A stretch of 64,000 nucleotides of DNA from CAVUNY01 sp963768585 (GCA_963768585.1 CAVYIF010000013.1:372001-436000); one strand, 5' to 3'. Positions 44,744 through 52,955 are shown, numbered from the stretch's first letter. The notes: generated by a model not told the origin, from the sequence alone. A program made the numbers and translations.

Positions 44744-45097
44744 TTATTCAACGTCAGAACTATAATCAATATCTTCAACATGGATGTTTACTTTGCCCAC
44801 TTCCATGCCAACCATTTCTTTGACCGCACGTGCAACCTGATTTTGGATCGTCCGGCTCACGTCGCGAACATTGATATCCCGCTTGAAGATCACATAAACA
44901 TCTGCGTAGACCGTATTATTCTCAACAAAAATTTCTACGCCATCGATCGCTTCACGTTTAAAAACCCGATTGATCCGACCCGGGACGGGAGCCAACCGAC
45001 TCACCCCGGGAATGCTGTCTACTGTCAATTTAACGATGGTAACCAGGACATCCGGTGCAATTGTCGTTCTGCCAGTGAAATAAGATGGATCGCTCAT
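44744..45097 (-). CDS. Asp23/Gls24 family envelope stress protein
   Basis: A small protein of 117 residues in the Asp23/Gls24 (DUF322) family. Typical segments are GRTTIAPDVLVTIVKLTVDS, IPGVSRLAP and VNIHVEDIDY. Such proteins support cell-envelope homeostasis in Gram-positive-type bacteria and are usually membrane-associated through partners. The ATG at 45097 is preferred to a GTG at 45103 because GGAG is 5 bases upstream. It forms a two-gene unit with nusB. Confidence 0.92.
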   Translation of the reverse strand: MSDPSYFTGRTTIAPDVLVTIVKLTVDSIPGVSRLAPVPGRINRVFKREAIDGVEIFVENNTVYADVYVIFKRDINVRDVSRTIQNQVARAVKEMVGMEVGKVNIHVEDIDYSSDVE

Positions 45098-45132
45098 GGA
45101 CACTCCATATTTTGATCTCGTCCAATTATATC

Positions 45133-46407
45133 TTATTTCCCCTGGTCTGTTATTGGGATCGTGCTGGTGGCATGCGGAAGAATCGCAATTTTTGGATGGG
45201 ATGGAAGAGCTTTCAAAGATCGATCCACGGCATGCTGCAAATTATTGTCGGGATCAATTAACAGGTTGCGAACACGGTCCTGGTCCATATCAGATACCAA
45301 AATAAAACCATAATCCAGGGCAATCCGGGCGATCTGGTAGCTTTTATGCGGACCTACCTTGAACCCATCTTGTTGAAATTTCAGCAGGATATCCTGATGT
45401 GATGCCACGCCTTGAACATAGGCTTCATAAGCTGTGCTGCCAGGCCCTTCAGGACAGGCGGCTGCAAGAATAATCGTTCCACCTTCTCTGGTCATCAACG
45501 ATGCGTGGGTCATCGCTTTCTGAGCCTGGTACAAGTTAATGTCTTTGGGATGCCCACCGGCAGAAGCAATTACCAAATCGTATTTACCCGCAACGCTTGT
45601 CTGACAGATTTGACGGGCGATCGGAATCCCCTCTTGCATCACCAGGCGCGGCTTACCAAAAAGAACATCGGCTACTTCATGCTCACCGCTCAATATAAAA
45701 TTTAAGGCATAATGGGTACCGACCAGGTCACCCATATCTTCAATATCTTGTCTGAGTGGATTGTTTTCATAGATCCCGATCATCGAATTGGGATCAACCA
45801 GCATGATATGGTTGGTATTAATACTGCTCCGGGCTCCCAGGCCGATTGCGCTTGTTTTTGCCCCGCCTGAAAAACCGGCGAAATGATGCGGTTCAATATT
45901 ACCGGTGACTATTTTGAGATCAGCTTGATAAAAAGCCCGGTTAATCCATACATCTGTACCTCGTACGGTCTCTCCCAGGTGGGTTAAATTGGCACTTTCA
46001 TCACAATCATGTGTGACGACTGCGTATTTTTCGAGGATCTCTTCAGGTAAAATTCGGTGAAATTCCTCCGGCGGCATGGGTGTATGTGTACCGGTCGCAA
46101 TAAAAAATGTTACCGCTTTTTCTTCAATTCCAATTCGTTTTAAGCGATCGAGCAGTGGAGGAAGCATTACCTTATAGGGAACAGGCCTGGTTTTATCATT
46201 TACTGCGATGGCCACAGATTTTGCACCCTGGAAAGATTCAAGCATAACCCCGCCCAAAGGATGGGTTAAAGCCTGATCAATTTTTTGATCGATCTCCGCT
46301 TGTGACAGCGAGGTGGTTACCGGCGGTAAAATGACTTCAGCAGGATGCTGGTCGTCCAAATAAAATTCGCTATGGGATTGTCCGTATGGGATGGAATAAG
46401 TGGGCAT
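45133..46407 (-). CDS. larA: LarA-like nickel-dependent lactate racemase family protein
   Basis: A 424-residue member of the LarA family (DUF2088), which uses a nickel-pincer nucleotide to racemise 2-hydroxy acids. The motifs are present: NDKTRPVPYKVMLPPLL, TGTHTPMPPEEF, GNIEPHHFAGFSGGAK with candidate ligand His and Lys, and SAGGHPKDINLYQAQKAM. The maturation genes larB, larC and larE are absent from the window. The family also includes racemases and epimerases for other 2-hydroxy acids, so L/D-lactate is the default guess only. It is divergent from the AOR-family oxidoreductase gene, sharing an AT-rich 118-base intergenic region. Confidence 0.9.
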   Translation of the reverse strand: MPTYSIPYGQSHSEFYLDDQHPAEVILPPVTTSLSQAEIDQKIDQALTHPLGGVMLESFQGAKSVAIAVNDKTRPVPYKVMLPPLLDRLKRIGIEEKAVTFFIATGTHTPMPPEEFHRILPEEILEKYAVVTHDCDESANLTHLGETVRGTDVWINRAFYQADLKIVTGNIEPHHFAGFSGGAKTSAIGLGARSSINTNHIMLVDPNSMIGIYENNPLRQDIEDMGDLVGTHYALNFILSGEHEVADVLFGKPRLVMQEGIPIARQICQTSVAGKYDLVIASAGGHPKDINLYQAQKAMTHASLMTREGGTIILAAACPEGPGSTAYEAYVQGVASHQDILLKFQQDGFKVGPHKSYQIARIALDYGFILVSDMDQDRVRNLLIDPDNNLQHAVDRSLKALPSHPKIAILPHATSTIPITDQGK

Positions 46408-46472
46408 TGTTGACCTGTACTAAATATAGTATGAAAAATCGCACCATAGACAAAAGAAAGCACAACAGCATA

Positions 46473-46489
46473 TATAATCTAAGTATAAT
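46473..46489 (+). promoter_or_regulatory. candidate -10 elements upstream of the AOR-family gene
   Basis: Two TATAAT hexamers occur at 46473-46478 and 46484-46489, 37 to 53 bases before the start codon. No good -35 hexamer sits at 17 bases from either, so these are candidate rather than assured promoters. Confidence 0.4.
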
Positions 46490-46525
46490 ACGCTCTGAGA
46501 ATTTACGCTGGAGAAAGGGAGAAAG

Positions 46526-48487
46526 ATGGCAAACCGTTCAGTTCTCTACGAATTGGTGGTTGATTTATCCGAAAAGCAGTGGGGCGTTAGCTGCCCATTA
46601 GACCAAACCTTAACCGGCCCTGTCCAATATGGATGGGACCGATATAAGAAAGACCCTGATTCGATGACCTTCGGCGGTGGCTTATTGGCAGGATCACCGC
46701 TCCCAGGCACACGCAGGATGATGTTTTGCGGCTATTCCCCGTCCTGGGAGGGCTTTTACGTCTCTGCACTGGGTGGCGCGATGTATATTTTCCACCGGAT
46801 TGGCGTAAATTACGTCTGGCTGCGGGGTCGTTCCGCAACCGACGTGGTGTTGGTCATCAAATTAGAAAACGAACAATATTCGCTGAAATTTGAACCTATT
46901 GAACCTGAAGAGATCTGGTCAGGATATACAGACCAAAATGGGCGTACCTGGCAGGGATTTTATGCGCTGCAGCGAGCGATATTTGAAAAATACCGCGGCG
47001 AATATCAAAATGATTCTTTTCGTATATTAGCGGTTGGTCCGGGCGCGCGGACAACCCGAGAAGGTGCAATTGGCTCCAACCAGATAAAAAAAGGAGATCT
47101 GAGCGTCATTGACGATTGGGCCGGCCGCGGTGGGTTGGGATCACGCTTGCTTCAGCACCACGGTATCGCCGGGATCGTATTCGGTGGTGATTGGCATGAT
47201 CCAGCCATGAAAGAAGCCCGGGAGTTAGATGAATATTTCCTGGAACATTTTGGTAAACGGGCAATTTTGTCTGATCTGGCCTTATCCGAAAAATACCGCT
47301 ATGTCCCAAAATTTGAAACCGGCGGAACATTCGGTGTTAATATGCACGAAGCCGAAGATCGATTGTTCAGTTTTAACTACAAATCAATCTACGAAAACGA
47401 CGATAAACGTTTGGAACAGCACGATAATTTCATCTTACAGCATTATCTCAAGCAATTTAATGCTGAGATTATTGCTCCTCGGAATTTTGATCATTGTGGT
47501 GAGCCCTGTGCGGTAGCCTGTAAGAAATTTGTTGGGGAGTTTAAAAAAGACTACGAACCGTACGAAGCGTCAGGCCCAAATTCCGGGATATTTGACCAAA
47601 GAGCAGCAGAATCGCTCAACAAATATGTGGATACCCTGGGACTGGATTCTATTCAAGCCGGCGGTACAGTCGCCTGGATCATGGATTTAGTCTCGTCTAA
47701 AATTATTCCTGCTCAGGATTTTGGCTTACCGCCGGAGGGCCCGCGATTTACTTTTGCCAGCCGCCCAGAAGATTTCGATATTGTGATTGACTCTGCCTAT
47801 AATGCTGATTATGCGAAAAAGATCCTGGATATGATCGTATATGCACCGGTAGGGGAGCCCTTCCGAAAGGGAATGCGCTTCGCAGCCAAATGGCTGGATC
47901 AGAAATATAACATTCATTCAATCGATCGGGCTGTATTTAATGCTCATGGTAAAGAAGGGTGTATGGTACCTAACCAGTATTGGGTACCGGGTATGTTTTC
48001 ACCGATGCCATTGATGGGCAAATACTTCTCTTTCTACGGCTTTGAATTTTATCCTCCCTATGATCTGGGAAAAAAGAATGTAGAGCGTTTTGTCTACGAG
48101 CTGTATTCCGAAAACTCCGGAGCCTGCCGCTTTCACCGAAAATGGGTAGAAGATATCATCGATGATATCATCCTCTCCCACTTTGACCTGGAATTTGATT
48201 TCTGGGAAACAAACTTCCAACTGGCAAAAGAGATCCACATGCACCAATCATCCGGGTCCGTGCCATGGGAAAGTGAACGGGTCATGGATATTATCCAGCA
48301 GTATCTGGAAAAATGGGGGCGGATTGGATTAAAAAACCCCGCGCTCACAGAATGGATTGAGAAATTCAGAGCAGACAAACACAGCGCGGCGCAAGAGTAC
48401 TGGCAGGAAATGTACCGCGGAATGGATGACACCTTTCAACAAGGGATCAAAGAACCCCCGCATTCAGAGCATGATCCGATCAAATAA
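46526..48487 (+). CDS. aldehyde ferredoxin oxidoreductase family (tungsten/molybdenum) enzyme
   Basis: A 653-residue cytosolic oxidoreductase with a bis-pterin W or Mo centre and a 4Fe-4S cluster. N-terminal domain 1 carries the pterin-binding segments (TFGGGLLAGSPLPGTRR, GFYVSALGGAM). DWAGRGGLGSRLL and GPGARTTREGAIGS are typical of AOR domain 1/2. The cluster ligands are in CGEPCAVACKK plus a late Cys in KEGCMVPNQY. AOR members oxidise aldehydes to acids with ferredoxin, but the family includes BamB-type and other subgroups, and this sequence is not a classical AOR. The ATG follows GGAGAAAG. It is monocistronic, ended by the terminator at 48505. Confidence 0.9.
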   Translation: MANRSVLYELVVDLSEKQWGVSCPLDQTLTGPVQYGWDRYKKDPDSMTFGGGLLAGSPLPGTRRMMFCGYSPSWEGFYVSALGGAMYIFHRIGVNYVWLRGRSATDVVLVIKLENEQYSLKFEPIEPEEIWSGYTDQNGRTWQGFYALQRAIFEKYRGEYQNDSFRILAVGPGARTTREGAIGSNQIKKGDLSVIDDWAGRGGLGSRLLQHHGIAGIVFGGDWHDPAMKEARELDEYFLEHFGKRAILSDLALSEKYRYVPKFETGGTFGVNMHEAEDRLFSFNYKSIYENDDKRLEQHDNFILQHYLKQFNAEIIAPRNFDHCGEPCAVACKKFVGEFKKDYEPYEASGPNSGIFDQRAAESLNKYVDTLGLDSIQAGGTVAWIMDLVSSKIIPAQDFGLPPEGPRFTFASRPEDFDIVIDSAYNADYAKKILDMIVYAPVGEPFRKGMRFAAKWLDQKYNIHSIDRAVFNAHGKEGCMVPNQYWVPGMFSPMPLMGKYFSFYGFEFYPPYDLGKKNVERFVYELYSENSGACRFHRKWVEDIIDDIILSHFDLEFDFWETNFQLAKEIHMHQSSGSVPWESERVMDIIQQYLEKWGRIGLKNPALTEWIEKFRADKHSAAQEYWQEMYRGMDDTFQQGIKEPPHSEHDPIK

Positions 48488-48504
48488 TGGCTTTTAATTT
48501 AAAA

Positions 48505-48545
48505 ACACAGGAGGCGTTGCGTTACCACCTCCTGTGTTTTTTTAT
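48505..48545. terminator. bidirectional intrinsic terminator between AOR and the GyrA-like gene
   Basis: ACACAGGAGG at 48505-48514 pairs perfectly with CCTCCTGTGT at 48528-48537 (13-base loop), followed by a T run on the plus strand and preceded by an A run that acts as T run on the minus strand. It lies between two convergent genes. Confidence 0.88.
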
Positions 48546-48553
48546 TGTTAGGC

Positions 48554-49612
48554 TTATAAGCCGCTGGAAGTAATGGCGGCGACTTCATCACCCCGCAAGC
48601 TCATACAGATGACACCCTGGACGACGCCGTCGCTGATTGGCACCTCGTCACAACGGAAGCGGATAATTTTACCGAGTTGAGAAATGATAAACAAATCGTC
48701 GTTGATATTCACTGCATTTACGCCTACGATGTGTTTGTTTTTAAATAACTGTTTTCCACTGCCGCCCATCGATTTATTGGGTGAAAACCCGGACATCGAG
48801 CGCAAGGTGCCTTTCCCATCAGATCCGATTACGAAGACATCACTATCGTCATAAACTGCAGTCAGGCTGACAACCTGGTTATTTCCGGACAGACGAATGG
48901 CCCAATCGCCCTGGGGTGGAATCAGTTTTTCACTGAAGCGGATGCTGGCCCCATTACGGGTGACAGTCAACAGATCGCCGTCCCCATTTGTCCAGCATGC
49001 GTCAGCCAGCGCGCCATATTCGTTATATGGGTACATCGCTGTGCCCGGCTTCATGTGTTCGCCAAACAAATGGTGGCGCAGGTTGCGCATCCGCCCGCTG
49101 GCACTCACCAGGGCAATATAGCCGGATGATTTTTCGGGAAGAACTTTTATCAAGGTTTCATCGGCTTCCAGGGGCAGCCGGTCAAAAAGTGATTCGCCTT
49201 TGCTTCGGATTTCCGTTTCTACGACCCGATTCAGGTTCAACCGGTAAACTCGTGCCCGGCTGGAAAACAGGAGCAAGTTCTGACCGTCTTCCACATTGGT
49301 CAGGTTTACCGGCTGGTCGTCCTGGCTCAGTTCCAGATCAAAAATGCCCATACCCCCGCGATGCTGGCGGTTGTACAGGTGGCGGTGAGTACGTTTCGCA
49401 ACCCCCAAACGGCTGGCGGTAAGAATGTTGATTGTAGTTGGGCCTTCTGCTGGTACAGCTGGCTCATCCGCCCGAGACGGGGATTCAACTTCATCTACCG
49501 AGCGCAGTCTCATATTTTTGCGCTGTGAAGCCTGTGGTTTTAATTGGGATTCTAGATATTCGATATATGCGACAACTTTTGGGTCAGTTCCCAGAAGATC
49601 AGGACGTTGCAT
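48554..49612 (-). CDS. stand-alone GyrA/ParC-type C-terminal beta-propeller protein
   Basis: A 352-residue protein that matches only the C-terminal DNA-wrapping propeller of type IIA topoisomerase A subunits. After a charged N-terminal 85 residues (including a short helix, VVAYIEYLESQLKP), the propeller starts at KRTHRHLYNRQHRGGMG. That segment lies where GyrA has its QRRGGRG box, but it is degenerate (HRGGMG). Blade repeats (LTNVEDGQNLLLFSSRARVY, ALVSASGRMRNLR, LLTVTRNGASIRFSEKLIP, DVFVIGSDGKGTLRSMSG) follow. There is no breakage-reunion domain, no catalytic Tyr, and only AT-rich non-coding DNA upstream. It may bend or wrap DNA or act as a topoisomerase modulator. Function is unproven. Confidence 0.85.
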   Translation of the reverse strand: MQRPDLLGTDPKVVAYIEYLESQLKPQASQRKNMRLRSVDEVESPSRADEPAVPAEGPTTINILTASRLGVAKRTHRHLYNRQHRGGMGIFDLELSQDDQPVNLTNVEDGQNLLLFSSRARVYRLNLNRVVETEIRSKGESLFDRLPLEADETLIKVLPEKSSGYIALVSASGRMRNLRHHLFGEHMKPGTAMYPYNEYGALADACWTNGDGDLLTVTRNGASIRFSEKLIPPQGDWAIRLSGNNQVVSLTAVYDDSDVFVIGSDGKGTLRSMSGFSPNKSMGGSGKQLFKNKHIVGVNAVNINDDLFIISQLGKIIRFRCDEVPISDGVVQGVICMSLRGDEVAAITSSGL

Positions 49613-49833
49613 AAGGTCAATTAACCTTTCATTTTCTTATGATTTTATCATTTATTCCTGGATTATAAAGAGATCTCAATGTCTGGGGTAGGGGGCGATC
49701 AGCGATTAATTGGCAAACACCTTACTTCGTAGAACATAAATGTAGTATTTTTTGGCGAGATCAATTTATTTTCTTCTTGCTTGTCGTATTTTCACCAATC
49801 ACAACGATATCTGAAATGGGGGGGTGATTCCTA

Positions 49834-49862
49834 TTGAAATCCAAGGAAATTTGCGGTAAAAT
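49834..49862 (+). promoter_or_regulatory. sigma-70-like promoter in the intergenic region
   Basis: TTGAAA at 49834-49839 and TAAAAT at 49857-49862 are separated by exactly 17 bases. The next assured gene starts 363 bases downstream, so a transcript here would have a long leader, a small ORF or a non-coding RNA. Confidence 0.5.
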
Positions 49863-50147
49863 AGATTATGCTTTTGATAAGTATTATTATCATTAACAAT
49901 AAGGTGTTTGCTGCTATCCATCTGTATTTATGAACTGGAGCGAAAATTTAGCCCGATTGGTGAAAAATGATCATCAATACCATGTGTAAAAATCGCAATC
50001 TTATGCTCTCCCCTGAATCAAATTATCTCAAAAACGATGTATGCCGTATGTCGCCTGGCATAACAATAGCTGCTCATCGAAAACCATGCCCGAGATCATT
50101 TTAATGCAATTTCCACGAGAAAGAATTTTTTAAGCGCATCAGCCAGT

Positions 50148-50176
50148 TTGATAATTTATTCAAGAAATCATATCTT
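50148..50176 (+). promoter_or_regulatory. sigma-70-like promoter for the tyrosine recombinase
   Basis: TTGATA at 50148-50153 and TATCTT at 50171-50176 have a 17-base spacer. The predicted transcription start (about 50183) lies at the edge of the palindrome at 50186-50199. The recombinase ATG follows at 50226. Confidence 0.5.
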
Positions 50177-50185
50177 CTGGGTAAT

Positions 50186-50199
50186 TCTAAACGTTTAGA
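50186..50199. promoter_or_regulatory. palindromic operator candidate at the recombinase promoter
   Basis: TCTAAACGTTTAGA is a perfect 14-base palindrome located about 10 bases after the -10 hexamer and 27 bases before the start codon. That is the usual place for a repressor site covering the transcription start. The binding protein is unknown. Confidence 0.45.
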
Positions 50200-50225
50200 T
50201 TATTCTTAGTCCACGGAGGCCCTTG

Positions 50226-51224
50226 ATGACCAACTCACCCCAACCTGCCATGAGTATAGCCGCTGCCAGCGCGCGTTATCTCGATAGTGTCAGCCTGGCG
50301 CGGTCAGCCAACACCGCACGCACATATCGCAATGGAATGACAGTTTTTCTGTCAGTCTTAAGAGATCACAAGCTTGATCCGGATTCCCAACCCGTCACCG
50401 CCCTACCAGAGGACGCGATCGTGTGGCTGGCTGTTGGCTTGAAGGATAATGCACCAACGACCGAGCGCCTTTACCTGACGGCAGCCAACGGTTTCTACGA
50501 ATTTTTATCTGCCGAGAATTTAGCCTTGGTTAATTTGGCGCGCGTCAAACTGCTCATCCGTCAACGCGCGCGCCGCCCTGGCCAGCGTTTGCCCCAATTT
50601 CCCAAAGATGCCATTGATCAATTGCTGGAAAAGGTGGAAGAATTATCCAAACAATCAGCCAACCCGGAAAAATATCGTGAGCACTTACGCAACCTGCGCG
50701 ACCGGGCATTCCTGGTTACCCTGGCTGATACCGGGCTGCGCGTTCACGAAGCCTGCAACCTGCGGCGCGGCGATTTAGATTGGAACGAGGGTCGGGCAAT
50801 TATTATCGGTAAAGGAGATCGCCAGGCTGTGGTCAGGTTTTCACGCCGGGCCCAACTGGCTTTAAGGGATTATTTAGCGGCCCGCGCCCAATTTGATGGC
50901 GCATCCGGCCGGCCCATGACCGCCCTCCCCCTCTTCGCCCGCCACGATAAAGGGGCTGGCGACAAGGTAAAACCCATCACCACTGCAACAGGACGCAATA
51001 TCGTGACTGAAAGGGTACGTGAATTTCTTGGAGCCGAATCGACCGGGCGCATTACCCCCCATTCATTCCGGCATTACTTTGTGACCCGCGTGCTGCAAAA
51101 TTCGGGTAATCTAAAACTGGCCCAGGAACTGGCTCGCCACCGCAACATCGCCGTTACCCAACGTTATGCCCATCTTTCGGATAATGAACTGGACCAGGGC
51201 TATTGGGAGGTGTTCGAAGAATAA
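50226..51224 (+). CDS. tyrosine recombinase/integrase (XerC/XerD-like)
   Basis: A site-specific recombinase of 332 residues. The N-terminal SAM-like core-binding domain covers about residues 5-115, and the catalytic domain about 125-330. All six catalytic residues are present: R172 (DTGLRVHE), K196 (IIGKGDRQ), H279 and R282 (HSFRHYF), H305 (ELARHRNI) and Tyr314 (TQRYAH). The ATG at 50226 follows GGAGG by 6 bases. It could be a housekeeping Xer-like enzyme or the integrase of a small mobile segment. The flanking accessory genes (VanW-like, APH-like, CAP/LysM) favour the latter, but no attachment-site repeats were identified. Confidence 0.93.
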   Translation: MTNSPQPAMSIAAASARYLDSVSLARSANTARTYRNGMTVFLSVLRDHKLDPDSQPVTALPEDAIVWLAVGLKDNAPTTERLYLTAANGFYEFLSAENLALVNLARVKLLIRQRARRPGQRLPQFPKDAIDQLLEKVEELSKQSANPEKYREHLRNLRDRAFLVTLADTGLRVHEACNLRRGDLDWNEGRAIIIGKGDRQAVVRFSRRAQLALRDYLAARAQFDGASGRPMTALPLFARHDKGAGDKVKPITTATGRNIVTERVREFLGAESTGRITPHSFRHYFVTRVLQNSGNLKLAQELARHRNIAVTQRYAHLSDNELDQGYWEVFEE

Positions 51225-51263
51225 TGTATTGGGTATTTGAATGATTTTTTGTGATTTTCATTC

Positions 51264-51292
51264 TTGACTTATTAGAACTTAAGTTCTATATT
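51264..51292 (+). promoter_or_regulatory. promoter with embedded LexA-like palindrome upstream of the VanW-like gene
   Basis: TTGACT at 51264-51269 and TATATT at 51287-51292 have a 17-base spacer. The spacer and first -10 bases contain the perfect 16-base palindrome TAGAACTTAAGTTCTA (51273-51288). Its core GAAC-N4-GTTC has the form of a Gram-positive LexA (SOS) box. A repressor bound there would block polymerase. LexA as the binder is an inference. Confidence 0.65.
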
Positions 51293-51312
51293 TAAAGGAA
51301 AAAGGATCGTGC

Positions 51313-51963
51313 ATGACCTTTTCCCCGAAAATCCTCATCTTTGGCGTATTATTGGTCAGCCTGCTGCTGACAGCCATCCTGCTCTCCGTACCTGGCGTAG
51401 AGGCCCAGCCGCTACTCGCTGCCCAGCCAATGGTGAAAGACCTTGTGAATGTTACCGCTACTTCAACCGCCGCACCACAGGTGATGGGCAAAGCCACTCT
51501 TGACCTAAATCTTCTTGCGAAAGTCAACAATATCGATGAAGCCGACAACGCGCGCTGGTCGCTTGTGCGCTCCGTTTCTGGTGCCTCGCAAGCCACAGTT
51601 GACTGGAAGAAACTGCGGCAAATGAACACTTCTGGCAGCATAGCCCTGCCAGCAGGCGCATCATGGAGCTTTAACGCCACTTACGGCGGCGACACCACCG
51701 GTCTCAAAGTGGCCAGCGGCGTCCTGGCTGGAGGCCAATGTGCCCTGGCTACCGTCTTCCGTGCCGCCGCGATGCGTGCCGGCTTGACGACCGTAGCCAG
51801 CCAGCATCGTTCGCCTATTCCCGGCTTCCCCATGAGCGAGACGGTCAACATCTGGTGGGGCAGCTACGACCTGGTTATTAAAAATACCTCCAGCCGAAAT
51901 ATCAGCATGGATTGGAACCTGTCGCCTGCCAGTGTGGTCGTCAGCATCAAAGCACTACCATAA
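51313..51963 (+). CDS. VanW-like secreted protein
   Basis: A 216-residue exported protein. An N-terminal hydrophobic segment (ILIFGVLLVSLLLTAILL) precedes a VEA-type cleavage region. Residues 105-210 match the VanW-family core: ALPAGASWSFNATYGG, LAGGQCALATVFRAAAMRAGL, SQHRSPIPGFPMSETVNI and YDLVIKNTSSRNISM. VanW proteins occur in some vancomycin-resistance clusters and in many Gram-positive-type genomes. Their role in the cell wall is not established. This copy is short and has no attached LysM, G5 or SH3 domains. Its promoter contains a GAAC-N4-GTTC palindrome. It lies 88 bases after the recombinase and may have been acquired with it. Confidence 0.8.
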   Translation: MTFSPKILIFGVLLVSLLLTAILLSVPGVEAQPLLAAQPMVKDLVNVTATSTAAPQVMGKATLDLNLLAKVNNIDEADNARWSLVRSVSGASQATVDWKKLRQMNTSGSIALPAGASWSFNATYGGDTTGLKVASGVLAGGQCALATVFRAAAMRAGLTTVASQHRSPIPGFPMSETVNIWWGSYDLVIKNTSSRNISMDWNLSPASVVVSIKALP

Positions 51964-52016
51964 TCGGTTAGTCTGAATTGGCTAAGGACTAGAGATATAT
52001 TGATAAACGATTGCGT

Positions 52017-52955
52017 TTACGTGGTTGACTTATTGAGAATCTCACTCAGCCTTTTCACTGTAATTTCTAAATTTGTACTTTCACCCTTCCAGGCGTTATA
52101 AGCCAACGAGTCGAGCATCAGGTGAAGCTGGTAGCATTGCAATCGCTCCAAATAATGCGGTAAGGCGACATTCTTCATTGCAAACGATTGTCGCGCCTCT
52201 GCTACAAAATCGATTCCAGCCATTGCCGGGTAGTAGAACTGCCAGCAAGTAAACATTGCCAGATCGTACAGAAAATCCCCCCAAAGTGCACACCCCCAGT
52301 CGATGACTGCGGCAACCTCTTTATCTCTCATGATCAGATTAAAGTGCAAGAGATCATTGTGGATCAGATGGCGTTCTTCCGGACACAGCGGTATTAGATT
52401 GAGCAAGCGCCGCCGCCCTTGCCAGTAGATTTCATCTGCCGTTTTGTTACGTGCCAGGTTTTCTTTCCACCCGTGCAGCCGGCTATCGGGTGAATCGCCA
52501 GTCATAGTAGACAGGTAATCTCGCCAACTAGATACAGATCCATTCCCATCTGCGTCGAATCCGCCATAACCCTCGGTTTGTGATCCCTCCACTTCACGCA
52601 GGGCATTAAACAAACTCATCAGGGAAGGAATGCATGCTCGCATTTCCGCTGCGTTCAAATGATCGATCATTGTCCCATCTACCCTTGGCGAAACCGCATA
52701 AAACATATCAAACGCGTTACCAATCTCTTCAATCTTTGGAATCGGCAGATTTGGCTTTGAATATCGGGCGACGAAGCGGTCTTTTCTGAAATCCTCATCG
52801 TACGCGCTAAAACGAATCACCATCCTCCGGCCTCCCGCATTGAAGAAGAAGGTTTGTGACCATTCGCCATGCCCAATCACAGGTTCGATAGCGGGGTTAT
52901 CCGTTTTGAAATGCTCCGATAAAAACACCTGAAGTTCGTTATTAGTGATTTGCAT
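52017..52955 (-). CDS. aminoglycoside phosphotransferase family protein (hygromycin B kinase-like)
   Basis: A 312-residue APH/choline-kinase-fold enzyme. The Brenner motif is HLIHNDLLHFNLIMRD (catalytic Asp), and the Mg-binding motif is AAVIDWGCALWGDFLYDLA (the family's D-W-x-x-A-x-x-G-D). An N-terminal VIGHGEWSQTFFFNAGGRR stretch matches the nucleotide-loop region. Spacing and the WGCALWGD segment resemble hygromycin B 4-O-phosphotransferase relatives. Many such proteins act on non-antibiotic metabolites, so resistance is not implied. It is the only minus-strand gene in the accessory patch, divergent from the CAP/LysM gene. Confidence 0.87.
   Translation of the reverse strand: MQITNNELQVFLSEHFKTDNPAIEPVIGHGEWSQTFFFNAGGRRMVIRFSAYDEDFRKDRFVARYSKPNLPIPKIEEIGNAFDMFYAVSPRVDGTMIDHLNAAEMRACIPSLMSLFNALREVEGSQTEGYGGFDADGNGSVSSWRDYLSTMTGDSPDSRLHGWKENLARNKTADEIYWQGRRRLLNLIPLCPEERHLIHNDLLHFNLIMRDKEVAAVIDWGCALWGDFLYDLAMFTCWQFYYPAMAGIDFVAEARQSFAMKNVALPHYLERLQCYQLHLMLDSLAYNAWKGESTNLEITVKRLSEILNKSTT

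Larger units (their letters stand above)
49613..50225. other. 613-base AT-rich intergenic region with promoter signals and a possible small ORF
   Basis: No gene of normal size is present on either strand. The region contains two sigma-70-like promoters on the plus strand (49834-49862 and 50148-50176), a palindrome at 50186-50199, and a possible 45-codon ORF from an ATG at 49967 to TAA at 50104. That ORF has a modest GGTGA upstream, but I recognise nothing in its product. A long leader or small RNA from the 49834 promoter is another possibility. No repeats or IS ends were seen. Confidence 0.5.

Noticed and set aside
52017..52955. Cloning-vector contamination suggested by a hygromycin-kinase-like gene
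   Set aside because: The sequence differs throughout from the common hph marker, and the surrounding DNA has no vector features.
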